Part shown: one piece after another, positions 38,442-47,276 of the stretch
Numbering within the stretch: the first letter of the stretch is position 1
Layout: every line of letters begins with the position of its first letter
From: Pseudovibrio flavus
GTDB lineage: Bacteria; Pseudomonadota; Alphaproteobacteria; Rhizobiales; Stappiaceae
NCBI RefSeq assembly: GCF_009711345.1
Contig: NZ_SMMA01000066.1
Span: forward strand, 189,433-253,432
Length of the DNA stretch: 64,000 nucleotides
Direction: 5' to 3'
Translations under genes and position numbers: made by a program
Notes under the pieces: model-generated
Database searches by the model: none
What the model saw: the letters and a program-made list of their open reading frames with translations, nothing else
What the model was told of the DNA's origin: nothing

Positions 38442-39263
38442 ATGCCTTCGACACTTCCGGTATTAGGTGCTGCGCTGACGAGCTTTGAGCTTCCCGATCA
38501 TCTCGATTGGGTTCTGGAAAAGCAGCGCGATCTTGAGTTGCAGGACTTCGTTATGGGTTCTACGCTCAATAGCGACTGGAGTGAGCAGGCAAGTAGCATC
38601 AAGGCGATGCTTTCCGACTATCGCGGGCGCTTGGGATTGCATGGGCCGTTCTGGGATGCTGGTCTCGGTTCGCTGGATGTGGACGTGGTTGAGGTGCTGA
38701 AAAAGCGCCTGATGCAGTCACTGGATGCGTGCGAAGCACTGGGGGCGACGCAGCTCGTATTACACAGCCCCTATACGATCTGGCTTCACCACAACCGTGA
38801 AAACTACATTGGCGCCGTGGATGGGTTGCTTGATCGCACGCAGGAAAATATTAGCGAAGCGGTTCAAAGAGCGGAAAATATCGGCTGTACGCTCGTTTTG
38901 GAAAATGCAGAGGATGTTGATCCCGATTTCCGCAGGCAGCTAGTGGAGCGCTTTGATAGTTCAGCGCTCGCGGTTTCTCTTGATACAGGCCATGCCTATT
39001 ACGCGCACAAAACGCATGATGGGCCGGAGCTGGCGGAATGGGTACGTTCTGCAGGCGCTCATCTTCAACATATCCACCTGCAGGACTGCGACGGGCTCGC
39101 GGATCGTCATTGGGAAATGGGTGCAGGCACTATCAATTGGTCTGAGTTTTTCGAGGTGCTGTGGGCTGAGGGTTCAAGGCCTCGATTGCTGATTGAGCTC
39201 TTTGAGAACTCTAAAATACCAGAGGCGGCGGCTCATCTGGAAAAGTTGGGTCTAGCTCAATAA
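38442..39263 (+). CDS. Sugar phosphate isomerase/epimerase family protein (TIM barrel)
   Basis: The 273-residue product belongs to the xylose-isomerase-like/AP endonuclease 2 TIM barrels. Features are LGLHGPFWDAGLGS, TQLVLHSPYTIW, TLVLENAED with a metal Glu, VSLDTGHAYYAH with Asp and His, LQHIHLQDCDG, and GAGTINWSEFFEVL. The Glu/Asp/His metal set appears intact, so an enzyme acting on a sugar or sugar phosphate is expected; the substrate is unknown. It precedes the dcw cluster but is separated by 540 bases and is probably transcribed independently. Confidence 0.82.
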   Translation: MPSTLPVLGAALTSFELPDHLDWVLEKQRDLELQDFVMGSTLNSDWSEQASSIKAMLSDYRGRLGLHGPFWDAGLGSLDVDVVEVLKKRLMQSLDACEALGATQLVLHSPYTIWLHHNRENYIGAVDGLLDRTQENISEAVQRAENIGCTLVLENAEDVDPDFRRQLVERFDSSALAVSLDTGHAYYAHKTHDGPELAEWVRSAGAHLQHIHLQDCDGLADRHWEMGAGTINWSEFFEVLWAEGSRPRLLIELFENSKIPEAAAHLEKLGLAQ

Positions 39264-39622
39264 TCAATTACCTTAAAGAGATCATAGGCTTGTGCTGACT
39301 AGCTGCTTTCAGCGCTGGCTTGGTGTGTGATTTGCGCTCTCTACGGGATGATTTGGGAAAACGCCCCACCATGCTTTGGAATCTCGCCCCACCAAGCTGG
39401 AAAAGCTTGGGCGAACCTTGCTGTCCCGTGTTTTGATAGCTGTTTGAAAATGCCCGTTTTGCGGCTGCCTGTTTAGCTGTGCAACTCCTCGTTATTTTGC
39501 GCAAAACTTCCATAAATAAATGAAATATAAACATTTTTACCCCTTTAGTTGTCGTAGGGGATGTTTTGCTGTGCAGGTTCGCCTTCTGCCATAAATGACG
39601 GCATCAAATCGTTGCTGTTTGA

Positions 39623-39651
39623 TTGACGTCCCATGCTTTCCCATGTTATCC
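39623..39651 (+). promoter_or_regulatory. Putative sigma-70 promoter of the dcw cluster
   Basis: TTGACG (39623-39628) and TTATCC (39646-39651) are separated by 17 bases. The -35 is a good alphaproteobacterial match and the -10 is weak. The promoter is overlapped by the MraZ boxes, which fits repression. Confidence 0.5.
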
Positions 39652-39663
39652 CATAGTATCCCG
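39629..39663. promoter_or_regulatory. MraZ operator: four boxes with 10-bp period
   Basis: TCCCA occurs at 39629, 39639 and 39649, and TCCCG at 39659, exactly ten bases apart. On the other strand this reads TGGGA-N5-TGGGA-N5-TGGGA, the known MraZ binding pattern upstream of mraZ in several bacteria. Overlap with the promoter suggests autorepression of the whole cluster. Confidence 0.85.
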
Positions 39664-39803
39664 AATAAAACCGGAAAATTGTCGTTCGGCTGGGAGTTCG
39701 TATCGCGTCCTTTAGTTTTTCAGGAAGCGTCGGACGCCCTCAGGGAAGCGCAAACTTTTTAATGGGCGGCCTCTCATATTTCAGTGGTCGCTTGAGAGGA
39801 ACA

Positions 39804-40277
39804 ATGACTGGCTTCGTTTCGCACTACACCAATCGGGTGGATGCCAAGGGTCGTGTATCGATCCCTGCGCCATTTCGTGCGGCGTTGGCGAAGGACGGTT
39901 TCGAAGGCCTTTATTGTTTTCCTTCTCCTTTTCAGGAAGCAGTGGACGCCGGTGGGCATGGTTTGACCCACGAAATTCAAAAGAAACTTGAGGGGTTCTC
40001 GACGCTTTCGATGGAATATGATGTGCTATCTACGGCGCTGTATGGTGCTAGTGAGACCCTGAAGATCGACCGTGATGGTCGAATTGTGCTGACTGACAGC
40101 ATCCGTGCCCATACGGGCATTGATCAAGAAGTGACCTTTGTAGGTCAAGGATTCAAGTTTCAGATCTGGGAACCAGGTAAGTTCCGTGCACATCGCGAAG
40201 AAGCAATGAAACGCGCTATGGCGGTGCTGGCAGGATCGCAGCCTGGGTTCTCCGGTCAAGCGGGAGGAGCGGCGTGA
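39804..40277 (+). CDS. mraZ: Transcriptional regulator MraZ
   Basis: MraZ is an AbrB-like ring-forming DNA-binding protein that represses the dcw promoter. The 157-residue product has two MraZ domains: SHYTNRVDAKGRVSIPAPFR at the start and the half-repeat with ETLKIDRDGRIVLTDSIR near 80-100. The frame is open from 39762, but the ATG at 39804 follows AGAGGAACA and begins at the conserved domain, so I use it. Its boxes lie upstream. Its stop overlaps the rsmH ATG by one base. Confidence 0.93.
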   Translation: MTGFVSHYTNRVDAKGRVSIPAPFRAALAKDGFEGLYCFPSPFQEAVDAGGHGLTHEIQKKLEGFSTLSMEYDVLSTALYGASETLKIDRDGRIVLTDSIRAHTGIDQEVTFVGQGFKFQIWEPGKFRAHREEAMKRAMAVLAGSQPGFSGQAGGAA

Positions 40278-41314
40278 TGAGCGATCGCAAAGATCCTAAT
40301 AACTCTGGTGATGACGGCTCTGCCCCTCACATTCCGGTTCTTCTGGATCGTGTATGTGAAGCGATGGCGCCGAAGCCGGGTGATGTAATCGTTGATGGTA
40401 CCTTTGGTGCGGGCGGTTACACGAAAGCCTTTTTGAACGCTGGTGCAACCGTTGTTGCGGTTGATCGCGACCCAGATGCAATTGCTAATGGTCAGGCTCT
40501 GGTTGACGCTTACGATGGTCGCTTGAAGCTGGTCCATGGCCAGTTTGTTGATCTGGATGAGCATGCGCGCTCCTGCGGTTTTGAAGGTGTCGATGGCGTT
40601 GTGATGGACCTTGGTGTGTCCTCCATGCAGCTTGACCAGCCTGAGCGCGGGTTCTCGTTCCGTGGTGACGGACCTCTGGATATGCGCATGGAGCAGGCAG
40701 GGCCTTCTGCTGCGGACGTGGTCAACACCATGCCGCAGAAAGACCTAACCCGCATCATCGGTTTGCTGGGCGAGGAAAAACGTGCTTCTGCCGTTTCTGC
40801 CGCAATCTGCCGAGCGCGTGATGAAAAGCCGTTCGAGCGTACAGTTGAGCTTGCTCGTGTGGTTGAGAAGGTTGTTGGCCGTAATCCGAAGAAGCCGGGT
40901 ATCCACCCTGCAACTCGTACGTTTCAGGCGCTGCGCATTTATGTGAACGGCGAGCTGCATCAGGCTGCTGGTGCTCTTGCTGCGGCGGAGCGTATTCTCA
41001 AGCCGGGTGGCCGTCTTGTTGTGGTGACCTTCCATAGCTTGGAAGACCGAATCGTTAAGCGCTTTCTGGCAGATCGCACCAAGACACGTGGTGGCGGTTC
41101 CCGTCATATGCCTGAGGTGGAAGTGCCTCCGGCAACTTTTGAATACATCGTAAAGGGCAATCAGGACGCAAGCGACGAAGAGGTGGCAATGAACCCTCGT
41201 GCGCGTTCTGCTCGTCTTCGTGCTGGTCTTCGTCTGGATACGCCGGCTAGGGAGTTGGACATCTTTGAGGCCGGGGTTCCACACCTTGCAGCCTACAAAG
41301 GGCTTGGGGGGTAA
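40277..41314 (+). CDS. rsmH: 16S rRNA m4C1402 methyltransferase
   Basis: RsmH (MraW) methylates N4 of C1402 in 16S rRNA. The 345-residue product shows HIPVLLDRVCEAMAPK, the SAM motif GTFGAGGYTKAFLNAG, DGVVMDLGVSSMQLDQPERG and the late block HPATRTFQALRIYVNGEL. The ATG at 40277 has GGAGG nine bases upstream. It follows mraZ and precedes ftsL in the usual order. Confidence 0.96.
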   Translation: MSDRKDPNNSGDDGSAPHIPVLLDRVCEAMAPKPGDVIVDGTFGAGGYTKAFLNAGATVVAVDRDPDAIANGQALVDAYDGRLKLVHGQFVDLDEHARSCGFEGVDGVVMDLGVSSMQLDQPERGFSFRGDGPLDMRMEQAGPSAADVVNTMPQKDLTRIIGLLGEEKRASAVSAAICRARDEKPFERTVELARVVEKVVGRNPKKPGIHPATRTFQALRIYVNGELHQAAGALAAAERILKPGGRLVVVTFHSLEDRIVKRFLADRTKTRGGGSRHMPEVEVPPATFEYIVKGNQDASDEEVAMNPRARSARLRAGLRLDTPARELDIFEAGVPHLAAYKGLGG

Positions 41315-41318
41315 CGTC

Positions 41319-41672
41319 TTGCTGCGCATCATCAACCTTGTCTTCATGTTCACCGTCGTTGTCGGCGCGGTGGCGGTTTACGACATGAAAATGTCGACCG
41401 AACACCTGAACGACCGCGTTTCCGAACTGCAGCGTCAGATCGAGAAAGAGCGGGAAGATATTCGTTGGTACAAGGCGCAGTGGAGTGCGCTCAATCAGCC
41501 TTCGCGTTTGCAGGGCGTGGTTGATCGTTACAACAGTTACCTTCAGCTTGAGCCTCTAGGTGCCGAGCAGATCACGACACTTGATGCCTTGCCGATGAAG
41601 CCGGTTCAGCTTGAGCCAGCTGCACATGATAGTATGGGTGGGTACGCTGGTGCCCTTCCTGCTGTTCGTTAA
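41319..41672 (+). CDS. ftsL: Cell division protein FtsL
   Basis: FtsL is a small bitopic protein linking FtsQ and FtsB to FtsW/FtsI. The product (117 residues from TTG at 41319) has one transmembrane helix right at the N terminus (LRIINLVFMFTVVVGAVAVY), then a coiled coil (STEHLNDRVSELQRQIEKER). A short periplasmic tail follows. An upstream in-frame ATG at 41199 would overlap rsmH by more than 100 bases, so I prefer TTG, which follows GGGGGG by about eight bases. It lies between rsmH and ftsI, the canonical position. Confidence 0.87.
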   Translation: MLRIINLVFMFTVVVGAVAVYDMKMSTEHLNDRVSELQRQIEKEREDIRWYKAQWSALNQPSRLQGVVDRYNSYLQLEPLGAEQITTLDALPMKPVQLEPAAHDSMGGYAGALPAVR

Positions 41673-41681
41673 GGGGGCATT

Positions 41682-43391
41682 ATGGCAGCGTTGGAACCGA
41701 CCTCCTTTTTGAAAGCACCAGAAGCCCGCAAAAAACGGGTCATGCAATCGACTGTTCGCGAGCCTGCAAAGTCTCGCATCATCATTGCTATGATGGCTTT
41801 CTTCTGCGTGTTCACCGTAATTGGTGGTCGGCTCGTGATGCTGGGCTCAGCGGATACGGAAGAGGCGCGGGAGTACATCTCCTACCGCTCGCCAACGCTG
41901 ATGTCCCGTCCAGATATCCTTGACAGGAACGGCGATATTCTGGCGACGGATATTCGCAGTGCTGATCTGGTTGCTTACCCTAAAAAGATTCCTGATCCTG
42001 ATGAAGTCTTTGAAGGGCTGATCTCCGTTCTGCCGCATCTGGATACACCGACTATTGAAAAGCGTCTCAAGAGTGAGGCGAGTTTTGTGTATCTGGACCG
42101 CGAAATTTCCATGTCGCAGCGCGATGCGATCCATGATCTTGGTTTGCCGGGCATCGGGTTTGAAGAAACACAGCGCCGCTTCTATCCGGGCGGCAACACG
42201 GCAGCTCACATTCTGGGTACCGTGGACGTTGATGGCAACGGTATTTCCGGCCTTGAGAAGTACATTGATACTGCATGGCTGAAGGATCTTCGTGATCTTG
42301 GCTTCACCAGCAACAAGACCTTGGAGCCTGTTCAGCTCTCAGTAGACCTGCGCGTTCAGTATGCCGTTCGTGACGAGCTGGTCCGCGCGATGGAGTACTA
42401 CAAGGCCAAAGCGGCAATGGGCGTGGTGCTTGATGTCCATACCGGCGAAGTTATCTCTATGGTCTCGCTGCCGGACTATGACCCGAACGATCGCCGTGAA
42501 GCGCTGCTACCTGATCGTCTCAACCGCACCACCGCTGGTGTTTTCGAGATGGGCTCTGTGTTCAAGGGTATTACTGTTGCGATGGCGCTGGACAGCGGCC
42601 ACGTGAACTTGGGTGATAGCTTTGATGCACGCCGTCCGATCCGTGCCGGTGGCCGAATGATCGATGACTTCCACGGCAAAAAGCGCATTTTGAGCGTACC
42701 TGAAATCTTCACCTACTCTTCCAACATCGGTACCGCTCGCATGATGCTGGCAGTTGGTATTGATGAGCAGCGCAAGTTTATGGAAAAGCTGGGTCTGACC
42801 ACTCCGCTTCGCACAGAAATTCCTGAACGCGCTATGCCGCTTCTGCCTCCTCGCTGGAACGAAGTTGCTGCGATGACCATTTCCTTTGGTCACGGTCTTT
42901 CTGTAACGCCGTTACATACAGCTGTAGCGGGTGCAACCTTGGTCAATGGTGGTAAGTTCATTAATCCGACCTTCCTGCCGCGAACCGAGGAAGAAGCTAG
43001 CAAGGTTGCCACTCAGGTAATCTCGCAAGAGACCAGCGATGCTGTTCGCCTGCTTAACCGTATGAACGTCAAAAACGGTTCTGGCCGCCGCGCCGCTGTG
43101 CCGGGGTATGATGTTGGCGGAAAAACGGGGACATCGCAGAAAGTTATCGATGGTCGCTATGCGGAAGGTATTTACTTGAATAGCTTCTTGGGTTCGTTCC
43201 CGATGGGCGATCCGCAATACATCGTTCTGCTATCTCTGGATGAGCCTCAGAAGTTGGAAGGGCAGCCGTATGCGACTGCCGGTTGGAATGTGGTTCCAAC
43301 GACCGCTTCTGTCATACGTAGGATTGCACCGATGCTAGGAGTAAAGCCAAACTTTATAGAAGGTGGCGAGACTATCGCCGTTTCTTACTGA
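41682..43391 (+). CDS. ftsI: Division-specific transpeptidase FtsI (PBP3)
   Basis: FtsI crosslinks septal peptidoglycan. The 569-residue product has a short cytoplasmic tail, a transmembrane helix (about 33-55), a pedestal domain starting at SRPDILDRNGDILATDI, and a transpeptidase domain. The three active-site motifs are intact: SVFK near 292, SSN near 345 and KTGT near 480. All are spaced as in class B PBPs. A GGGGG stretch precedes the ATG. Confidence 0.96.
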   Translation: MAALEPTSFLKAPEARKKRVMQSTVREPAKSRIIIAMMAFFCVFTVIGGRLVMLGSADTEEAREYISYRSPTLMSRPDILDRNGDILATDIRSADLVAYPKKIPDPDEVFEGLISVLPHLDTPTIEKRLKSEASFVYLDREISMSQRDAIHDLGLPGIGFEETQRRFYPGGNTAAHILGTVDVDGNGISGLEKYIDTAWLKDLRDLGFTSNKTLEPVQLSVDLRVQYAVRDELVRAMEYYKAKAAMGVVLDVHTGEVISMVSLPDYDPNDRREALLPDRLNRTTAGVFEMGSVFKGITVAMALDSGHVNLGDSFDARRPIRAGGRMIDDFHGKKRILSVPEIFTYSSNIGTARMMLAVGIDEQRKFMEKLGLTTPLRTEIPERAMPLLPPRWNEVAAMTISFGHGLSVTPLHTAVAGATLVNGGKFINPTFLPRTEEEASKVATQVISQETSDAVRLLNRMNVKNGSGRRAAVPGYDVGGKTGTSQKVIDGRYAEGIYLNSFLGSFPMGDPQYIVLLSLDEPQKLEGQPYATAGWNVVPTTASVIRRIAPMLGVKPNFIEGGETIAVSY

Positions 43392-43486
43392 GGGGCGCAA
43401 TAATAATTTGGATAACGTTACTGGGGCATTCGAGAGTAGGGACCTGCTGCCACATTGACGTCTCATAGGCCGGACATATCAGCGCT

Positions 43487-46400
43487 ATGTTGCTAGAAGA
43501 GATTATAGAAACCGCCACCAGCCCTGAAAACGGTCTGGATGTTGAAATTACCGGTCTAACCGAGGACAGCCGACGCGTTGAGCCTGGTTACCTGTTTGCT
43601 GCACTCAAAGGGGTTAAGGCTGATGGCGTGAGCTATATCCCTCAGGCTGTCGAAGCTGGTGCTGCTGCAATTCTGATTGATGCCGATCGTGTTGATGATG
43701 CTGTGCGCGAGGCTGCCAAAGGTGTGCCGCTGGTCGCCGCCGCTGACGCGCGCCGTGAGCTTGCCTACATGGCGGCCCGTTTTGCTGGCCATCAGCCTGC
43801 AACAATGGTTGCTGTTACCGGTACAAGCGGCAAGACATCGGTTGCCGAATTTGCCCGTCAGATTTTCGAGTATGCTGGCCTCAATGCTGCAAGCCTTGGT
43901 ACTTTGGGCACGATCACCTCCACTGGCAAAAGCTATGGCGGTCTGACAACTCCGGGTCCAGTGCAGCTGCATCAGGACCTCGCACGCCTTGCGGATGATG
44001 GCGTGACCCATGCTTCCATGGAAGCCTCCAGCCATGGTCTTGACCAATTCCGCCTTGATGGCGTTGATCTGGTTGCCGCTGGTTTCACTAACCTTGGCCG
44101 TGATCACATGGACTACCACGCCTCGGTTGAAGAGTATTTTCAGGCAAAGCTGCGTCTCTTTACCGAACTGCTGCCAGAAGGCGCTGCGGTTGTAGTAGAT
44201 CCTGATACCCCGTTTGCTGATCGCATTCTGGCTGTGGCCGAAGAGCGTGGTCTTGTTCCGTTTACCGTTGGTGCTAACGGTAATAACCTGCGCCTGCTTT
44301 CCATGTCTGCTGACGGTTACTCTCAGGTTCTTGGCATTGAGACCGTTGAAGGCATCTACACCATCGTTCTGCCGCTGGCAGGTGATTTCCAAGTCGCTAA
44401 TGCGCTGATCGCTGCGGGTCTCGCAATTGCCGCTGGTGTTGAAACTGGCGTTGTTATGCAGGCCCTTGAGCAGCTGAAAGGCGCTCCGGGCCGTATCGAG
44501 CACGTTGCGACAAAAGCAAACGGCGGTCTTGCGTTTGTTGACTATGCTCACAAGCCAGAAGCGCTGGAAAACGTTCTCACCGCTCTGCGCCCGTTCACCG
44601 AAGGCCGGTTGATCTGCGTGTTCGGCTGTGGTGGTGATCGCGACAACGGAAAACGCCCGCTCATGGGCGAAATCTCCGAGCGCCTTGCTGATATCACCAT
44701 CGTTACTGATGACAATCCGCGTACCGAAGACCCTGAGGGCATCCGCTCCCAGATCCTCGATGCTTGTCCGGCCGCTATCGAAATTGGTGACCGTGCAACT
44801 GCTATCCGCCGTGCCGTTGATATGATGGTTGGTGGTGACGTGCTTTGCGTTGCTGGTAAAGGGCACGAGACCGGTCAGATCGTCGGTTCCGAGGTTCTGC
44901 CGTTCTCCGATCACGAAGAAATCCTGAAGGCTGTTGAAGCTGCTGATCTGCAAGAAGCTGCGGAGCGCTCCGGTGCACCTGCGCTGGTGAACCTTGATAG
45001 CTTGGCGGAAGACCTTGGCCTCGATATCTTTGATGAAGCTGACGAGCAGGGCGATGATGATGTAGCTGTCGAAGTCGATGGCCTGTCCTTAGAAGATGCT
45101 CTGGCGAAAGAGTTCCAGCTTGATGACCTTGATCTCGATCTGGCTATCGAGCAGGACGAGGTTGCTGAAGAACAAGCGCCTGCTGATGAAGCGACAGAAG
45201 AAGTTGCAGAAGCAGACGAGCCTGTCGTTGAAGCTGAAAATGCGGGCGAACCTGTTGCTGAAGAAGTTACAGACGAAAAGCCAGCAGAGGTTTCGCAGGA
45301 CAATGCTGCTCGCTTGATGGCGGTTCTGGAAGACCTATCCTTCCTTTCCGACGACAAGAAAGACGAGCAGGTTGAAGCCGCTGAAGCTGATGATGCTCTC
45401 TTTGCTGATACCAAGCTGGATGATGGTGCCGATGTAGTTGCCGAAGAGCAGCTAAGCGCTGAAAATCCTGACATGGCATCGGCATTTGAAGAGATTGACA
45501 AGCTACTGGCATCCGGCGAAATCGCGCATGTTAGTAAGGCTGTTGAAGCCGATGAAGTTGTTGCTGAAGATGTAGCCCAAGAGGCAGAAGCCTTCGAAGT
45601 AACCGACGAAGTTGAGGCCGAGGTCGAAGCCGAAGCGCTGGAAGAAAGTGTTGCCGTTGAAGAACCGGTGATTGATGAGGAAGCCAAGGCGCGCTCAGAG
45701 CAGTTCGCAGCCGCTCCAATTCACACCCGCGTTCCGGCATCCTTGCCGCAGGCGCGTAAGGTTATCTCCAAGCCGCTTCCTCGCAAAGCTCCAGAGCTTG
45801 TGAATGCCCATCTGGCTCAGGTTGAACCAGAAGGCGGTGATGCTGCTCTTTGGACGCTGCATGATTTTGCTGTCGCTATTGGCGGTGAACTCATGGGCCA
45901 GCCGGGTCAGCTCATCAACGGTATTTCCATCGATAGCCGTAGCATCTCTGAGGGTGATGCCTTCTTTGCGATCAAGGGTGATCGCATGGATGGCCACGAC
46001 TTCGTTGAGACCGCGCTTTCCGGCGGTGCGGCTATTGCGGTTGTTGCCCGTGAGAAGCTTGCTGATCTGCCACGCCGCCGTGCGTACCTCGTCGTTGACG
46101 ATGTGCTGGAAGCGTTGGAACGTCTCGGTATCGCATCGCGTAGCCGTATGAATGGCCGTGTGATTGCTGTTACAGGTTCCGTCGGTAAAACCGGCACGAA
46201 GGAAGCCCTTCGCCTTGCGCTATCGCGTTCTGGCAAGACCCACGCGCCAGTTGCATCCTTCAATAACCATTGGGGTGTGCCGCTGACTTTGGCTCGCATG
46301 CCAAAAGACACTGATTTCGGTATTTTCGAAATCGGCATGAACCATCCGGGCGAAATTACGCCACTTTCCAGAATGGTTCGTCCGCATGTGGCTATCATCA

Positions 46401-47266
46401 CCACTGTTGAACCTGTTCATCTGGCTGCATTCGACTCTGTTGAGCAGATTGCAAAAGCCAAGGCAGAGATCTTTGCGGGTCTGGAGCCGGGCGGCGCTGC
46501 TGTTCTTAACCGCGATAACCGCCAGTATGACCTGCTGCGTTATCTGGCAAGTGTTGCAGGTGTGAAGGATATTGTTACCTTCGGCCGCCGCGCGGGTTGC
46601 GATGCTTATGTAACCAAGACCGCAACGACCGCTGATTGCACCAGCCTTAATGCTGTGGTTCTGGGTGAAGAGATCACCTACAAAATCGGCGCGCCGGGTA
46701 ATCACTACGTTCTGAACTCTCTTGCCGTTCTGCTTGGTGTTTGCAAGCTGGGCGCAGACCTTGCCCGTGCGGGCTTGGCCCTTGCCGATATGCGTGCGCC
46801 GAAGGGGCGGGGTGAGCAGACCGTACTAAGCATGCGCGGTGGCAATGCAGTTCTCATTGACGAGAGCTACAATGCAAACCCTGCAAGCATGCGGGCAGCG
46901 ATTGCTGTACTGGGTGAGCAAACGCCACTGCGCAACGGTCGCCGTATCGCTGTTCTTGGCGATATGCTTGAGCTGGGCGAGAATTCCGACAAGTTCCACG
47001 CTGATTTGGCGCGAGATTTGGCTCAAGCACGAATCGATACGGTTTATTGTGTGGGTACGCATATGGCACACCTTTGGGAACGCTTGCCTGAAACGGTGCG
47101 TGGCGCGTATGCAGAATCATCCGACGAACTGCGTGAAACCATCGTTCGTGCGGTTCGTGTGAATGACATTATTATGATTAAAGGCTCCTTGGGCACCAAA
47201 ATGGGACCGCTCGTGGAGACCTTGAAAAAGCATTTTCCAACCGAGGCCAATTCAGACCCGGCTTGA
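43487..47266 (+). CDS. murE-murF: MurE-MurF fusion protein with long acidic linker
   Basis: A single 1259-residue frame encodes two consecutive lipid II ligases. Residues 1 to about 491 are MurE (UDP-MurNAc-Ala-Glu:diaminopimelate ligase). It has P-loop TGTSGKTSVAEF, the substrate-Lys region, DNPR in TDDNPRTEDP specifying meso-diaminopimelate, and GKGHETGQ. Residues about 784-1259 are MurF (D-Ala-D-Ala adding). It has SIDSRSISEGDAFFAIKG, P-loop TGSVGKTGTKEAL, NNHWGVPLTLARMP and EIGMNHPGEI. The join is about 290 residues, rich in Glu, Asp, Ala and Val with few hydrophobic patches, ending in a basic Pro-rich piece (SKPLPRKAP). No stop or frameshift interrupts it. Most relatives encode the two enzymes separately; fusions are known in Bordetella and some others. 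Confidence 0.93.
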   Translation: MLLEEIIETATSPENGLDVEITGLTEDSRRVEPGYLFAALKGVKADGVSYIPQAVEAGAAAILIDADRVDDAVREAAKGVPLVAAADARRELAYMAARFAGHQPATMVAVTGTSGKTSVAEFARQIFEYAGLNAASLGTLGTITSTGKSYGGLTTPGPVQLHQDLARLADDGVTHASMEASSHGLDQFRLDGVDLVAAGFTNLGRDHMDYHASVEEYFQAKLRLFTELLPEGAAVVVDPDTPFADRILAVAEERGLVPFTVGANGNNLRLLSMSADGYSQVLGIETVEGIYTIVLPLAGDFQVANALIAAGLAIAAGVETGVVMQALEQLKGAPGRIEHVATKANGGLAFVDYAHKPEALENVLTALRPFTEGRLICVFGCGGDRDNGKRPLMGEISERLADITIVTDDNPRTEDPEGIRSQILDACPAAIEIGDRATAIRRAVDMMVGGDVLCVAGKGHETGQIVGSEVLPFSDHEEILKAVEAADLQEAAERSGAPALVNLDSLAEDLGLDIFDEADEQGDDDVAVEVDGLSLEDALAKEFQLDDLDLDLAIEQDEVAEEQAPADEATEEVAEADEPVVEAENAGEPVAEEVTDEKPAEVSQDNAARLMAVLEDLSFLSDDKKDEQVEAAEADDALFADTKLDDGADVVAEEQLSAENPDMASAFEEIDKLLASGEIAHVSKAVEADEVVAEDVAQEAEAFEVTDEVEAEVEAEALEESVAVEEPVIDEEAKARSEQFAAAPIHTRVPASLPQARKVISKPLPRKAPELVNAHLAQVEPEGGDAALWTLHDFAVAIGGELMGQPGQLINGISIDSRSISEGDAFFAIKGDRMDGHDFVETALSGGAAIAVVAREKLADLPRRRAYLVVDDVLEALERLGIASRSRMNGRVIAVTGSVGKTGTKEALRLALSRSGKTHAPVASFNNHWGVPLTLARMPKDTDFGIFEIGMNHPGEITPLSRMVRPHVAIITTVEPVHLAAFDSVEQIAKAKAEIFAGLEPGGAAVLNRDNRQYDLLRYLASVAGVKDIVTFGRRAGCDAYVTKTATTADCTSLNAVVLGEEITYKIGAPGNHYVLNSLAVLLGVCKLGADLARAGLALADMRAPKGRGEQTVLSMRGGNAVLIDESYNANPASMRAAIAVLGEQTPLRNGRRIAVLGDMLELGENSDKFHADLARDLAQARIDTVYCVGTHMAHLWERLPETVRGAYAESSDELRETIVRAVRVNDIIMIKGSLGTKMGPLVETLKKHFPTEANSDPA

Positions 47267-47276
47267 GGACTATTGA

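Larger units (their letters stand above)
39264..39803. other. Leader region of the dcw cluster
   Basis: This 540-base stretch contains the mraZ promoter and MraZ boxes near 39623-39663 (listed separately). Bases 39264-39600 show no gene that I trust; an open frame on the minus strand (39268-39534) has no ribosome-binding site or family features. The leader from the inferred start near 39658 to mraZ would be about 145 bases. Confidence 0.6.

Noticed and set aside
39268-39534. 88-codon minus-strand frame in the mraZ leader
   Set aside because: No ribosome-binding site, odd composition and no family resemblance; it lies in a likely regulatory region.
43556-44953. 465-codon open frame antisense to murE
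   Set aside because: A shadow of the MurE part; no domain features and the sense frame is unmistakable.
44911-45687. 258-codon Ser/Ala/Thr-rich frame opposite the MurE-MurF linker
   Set aside because: Its repetitive composition is the reverse complement of the acidic linker codons (GAA, GCT, GAT), not a true mucin-like protein.
44960-45840. Possible frameshift or assembly join between murE and murF
   Set aside because: The frame is continuous for 1259 codons with uniform codon usage and no repeated or broken motif, so a true fusion is more likely.
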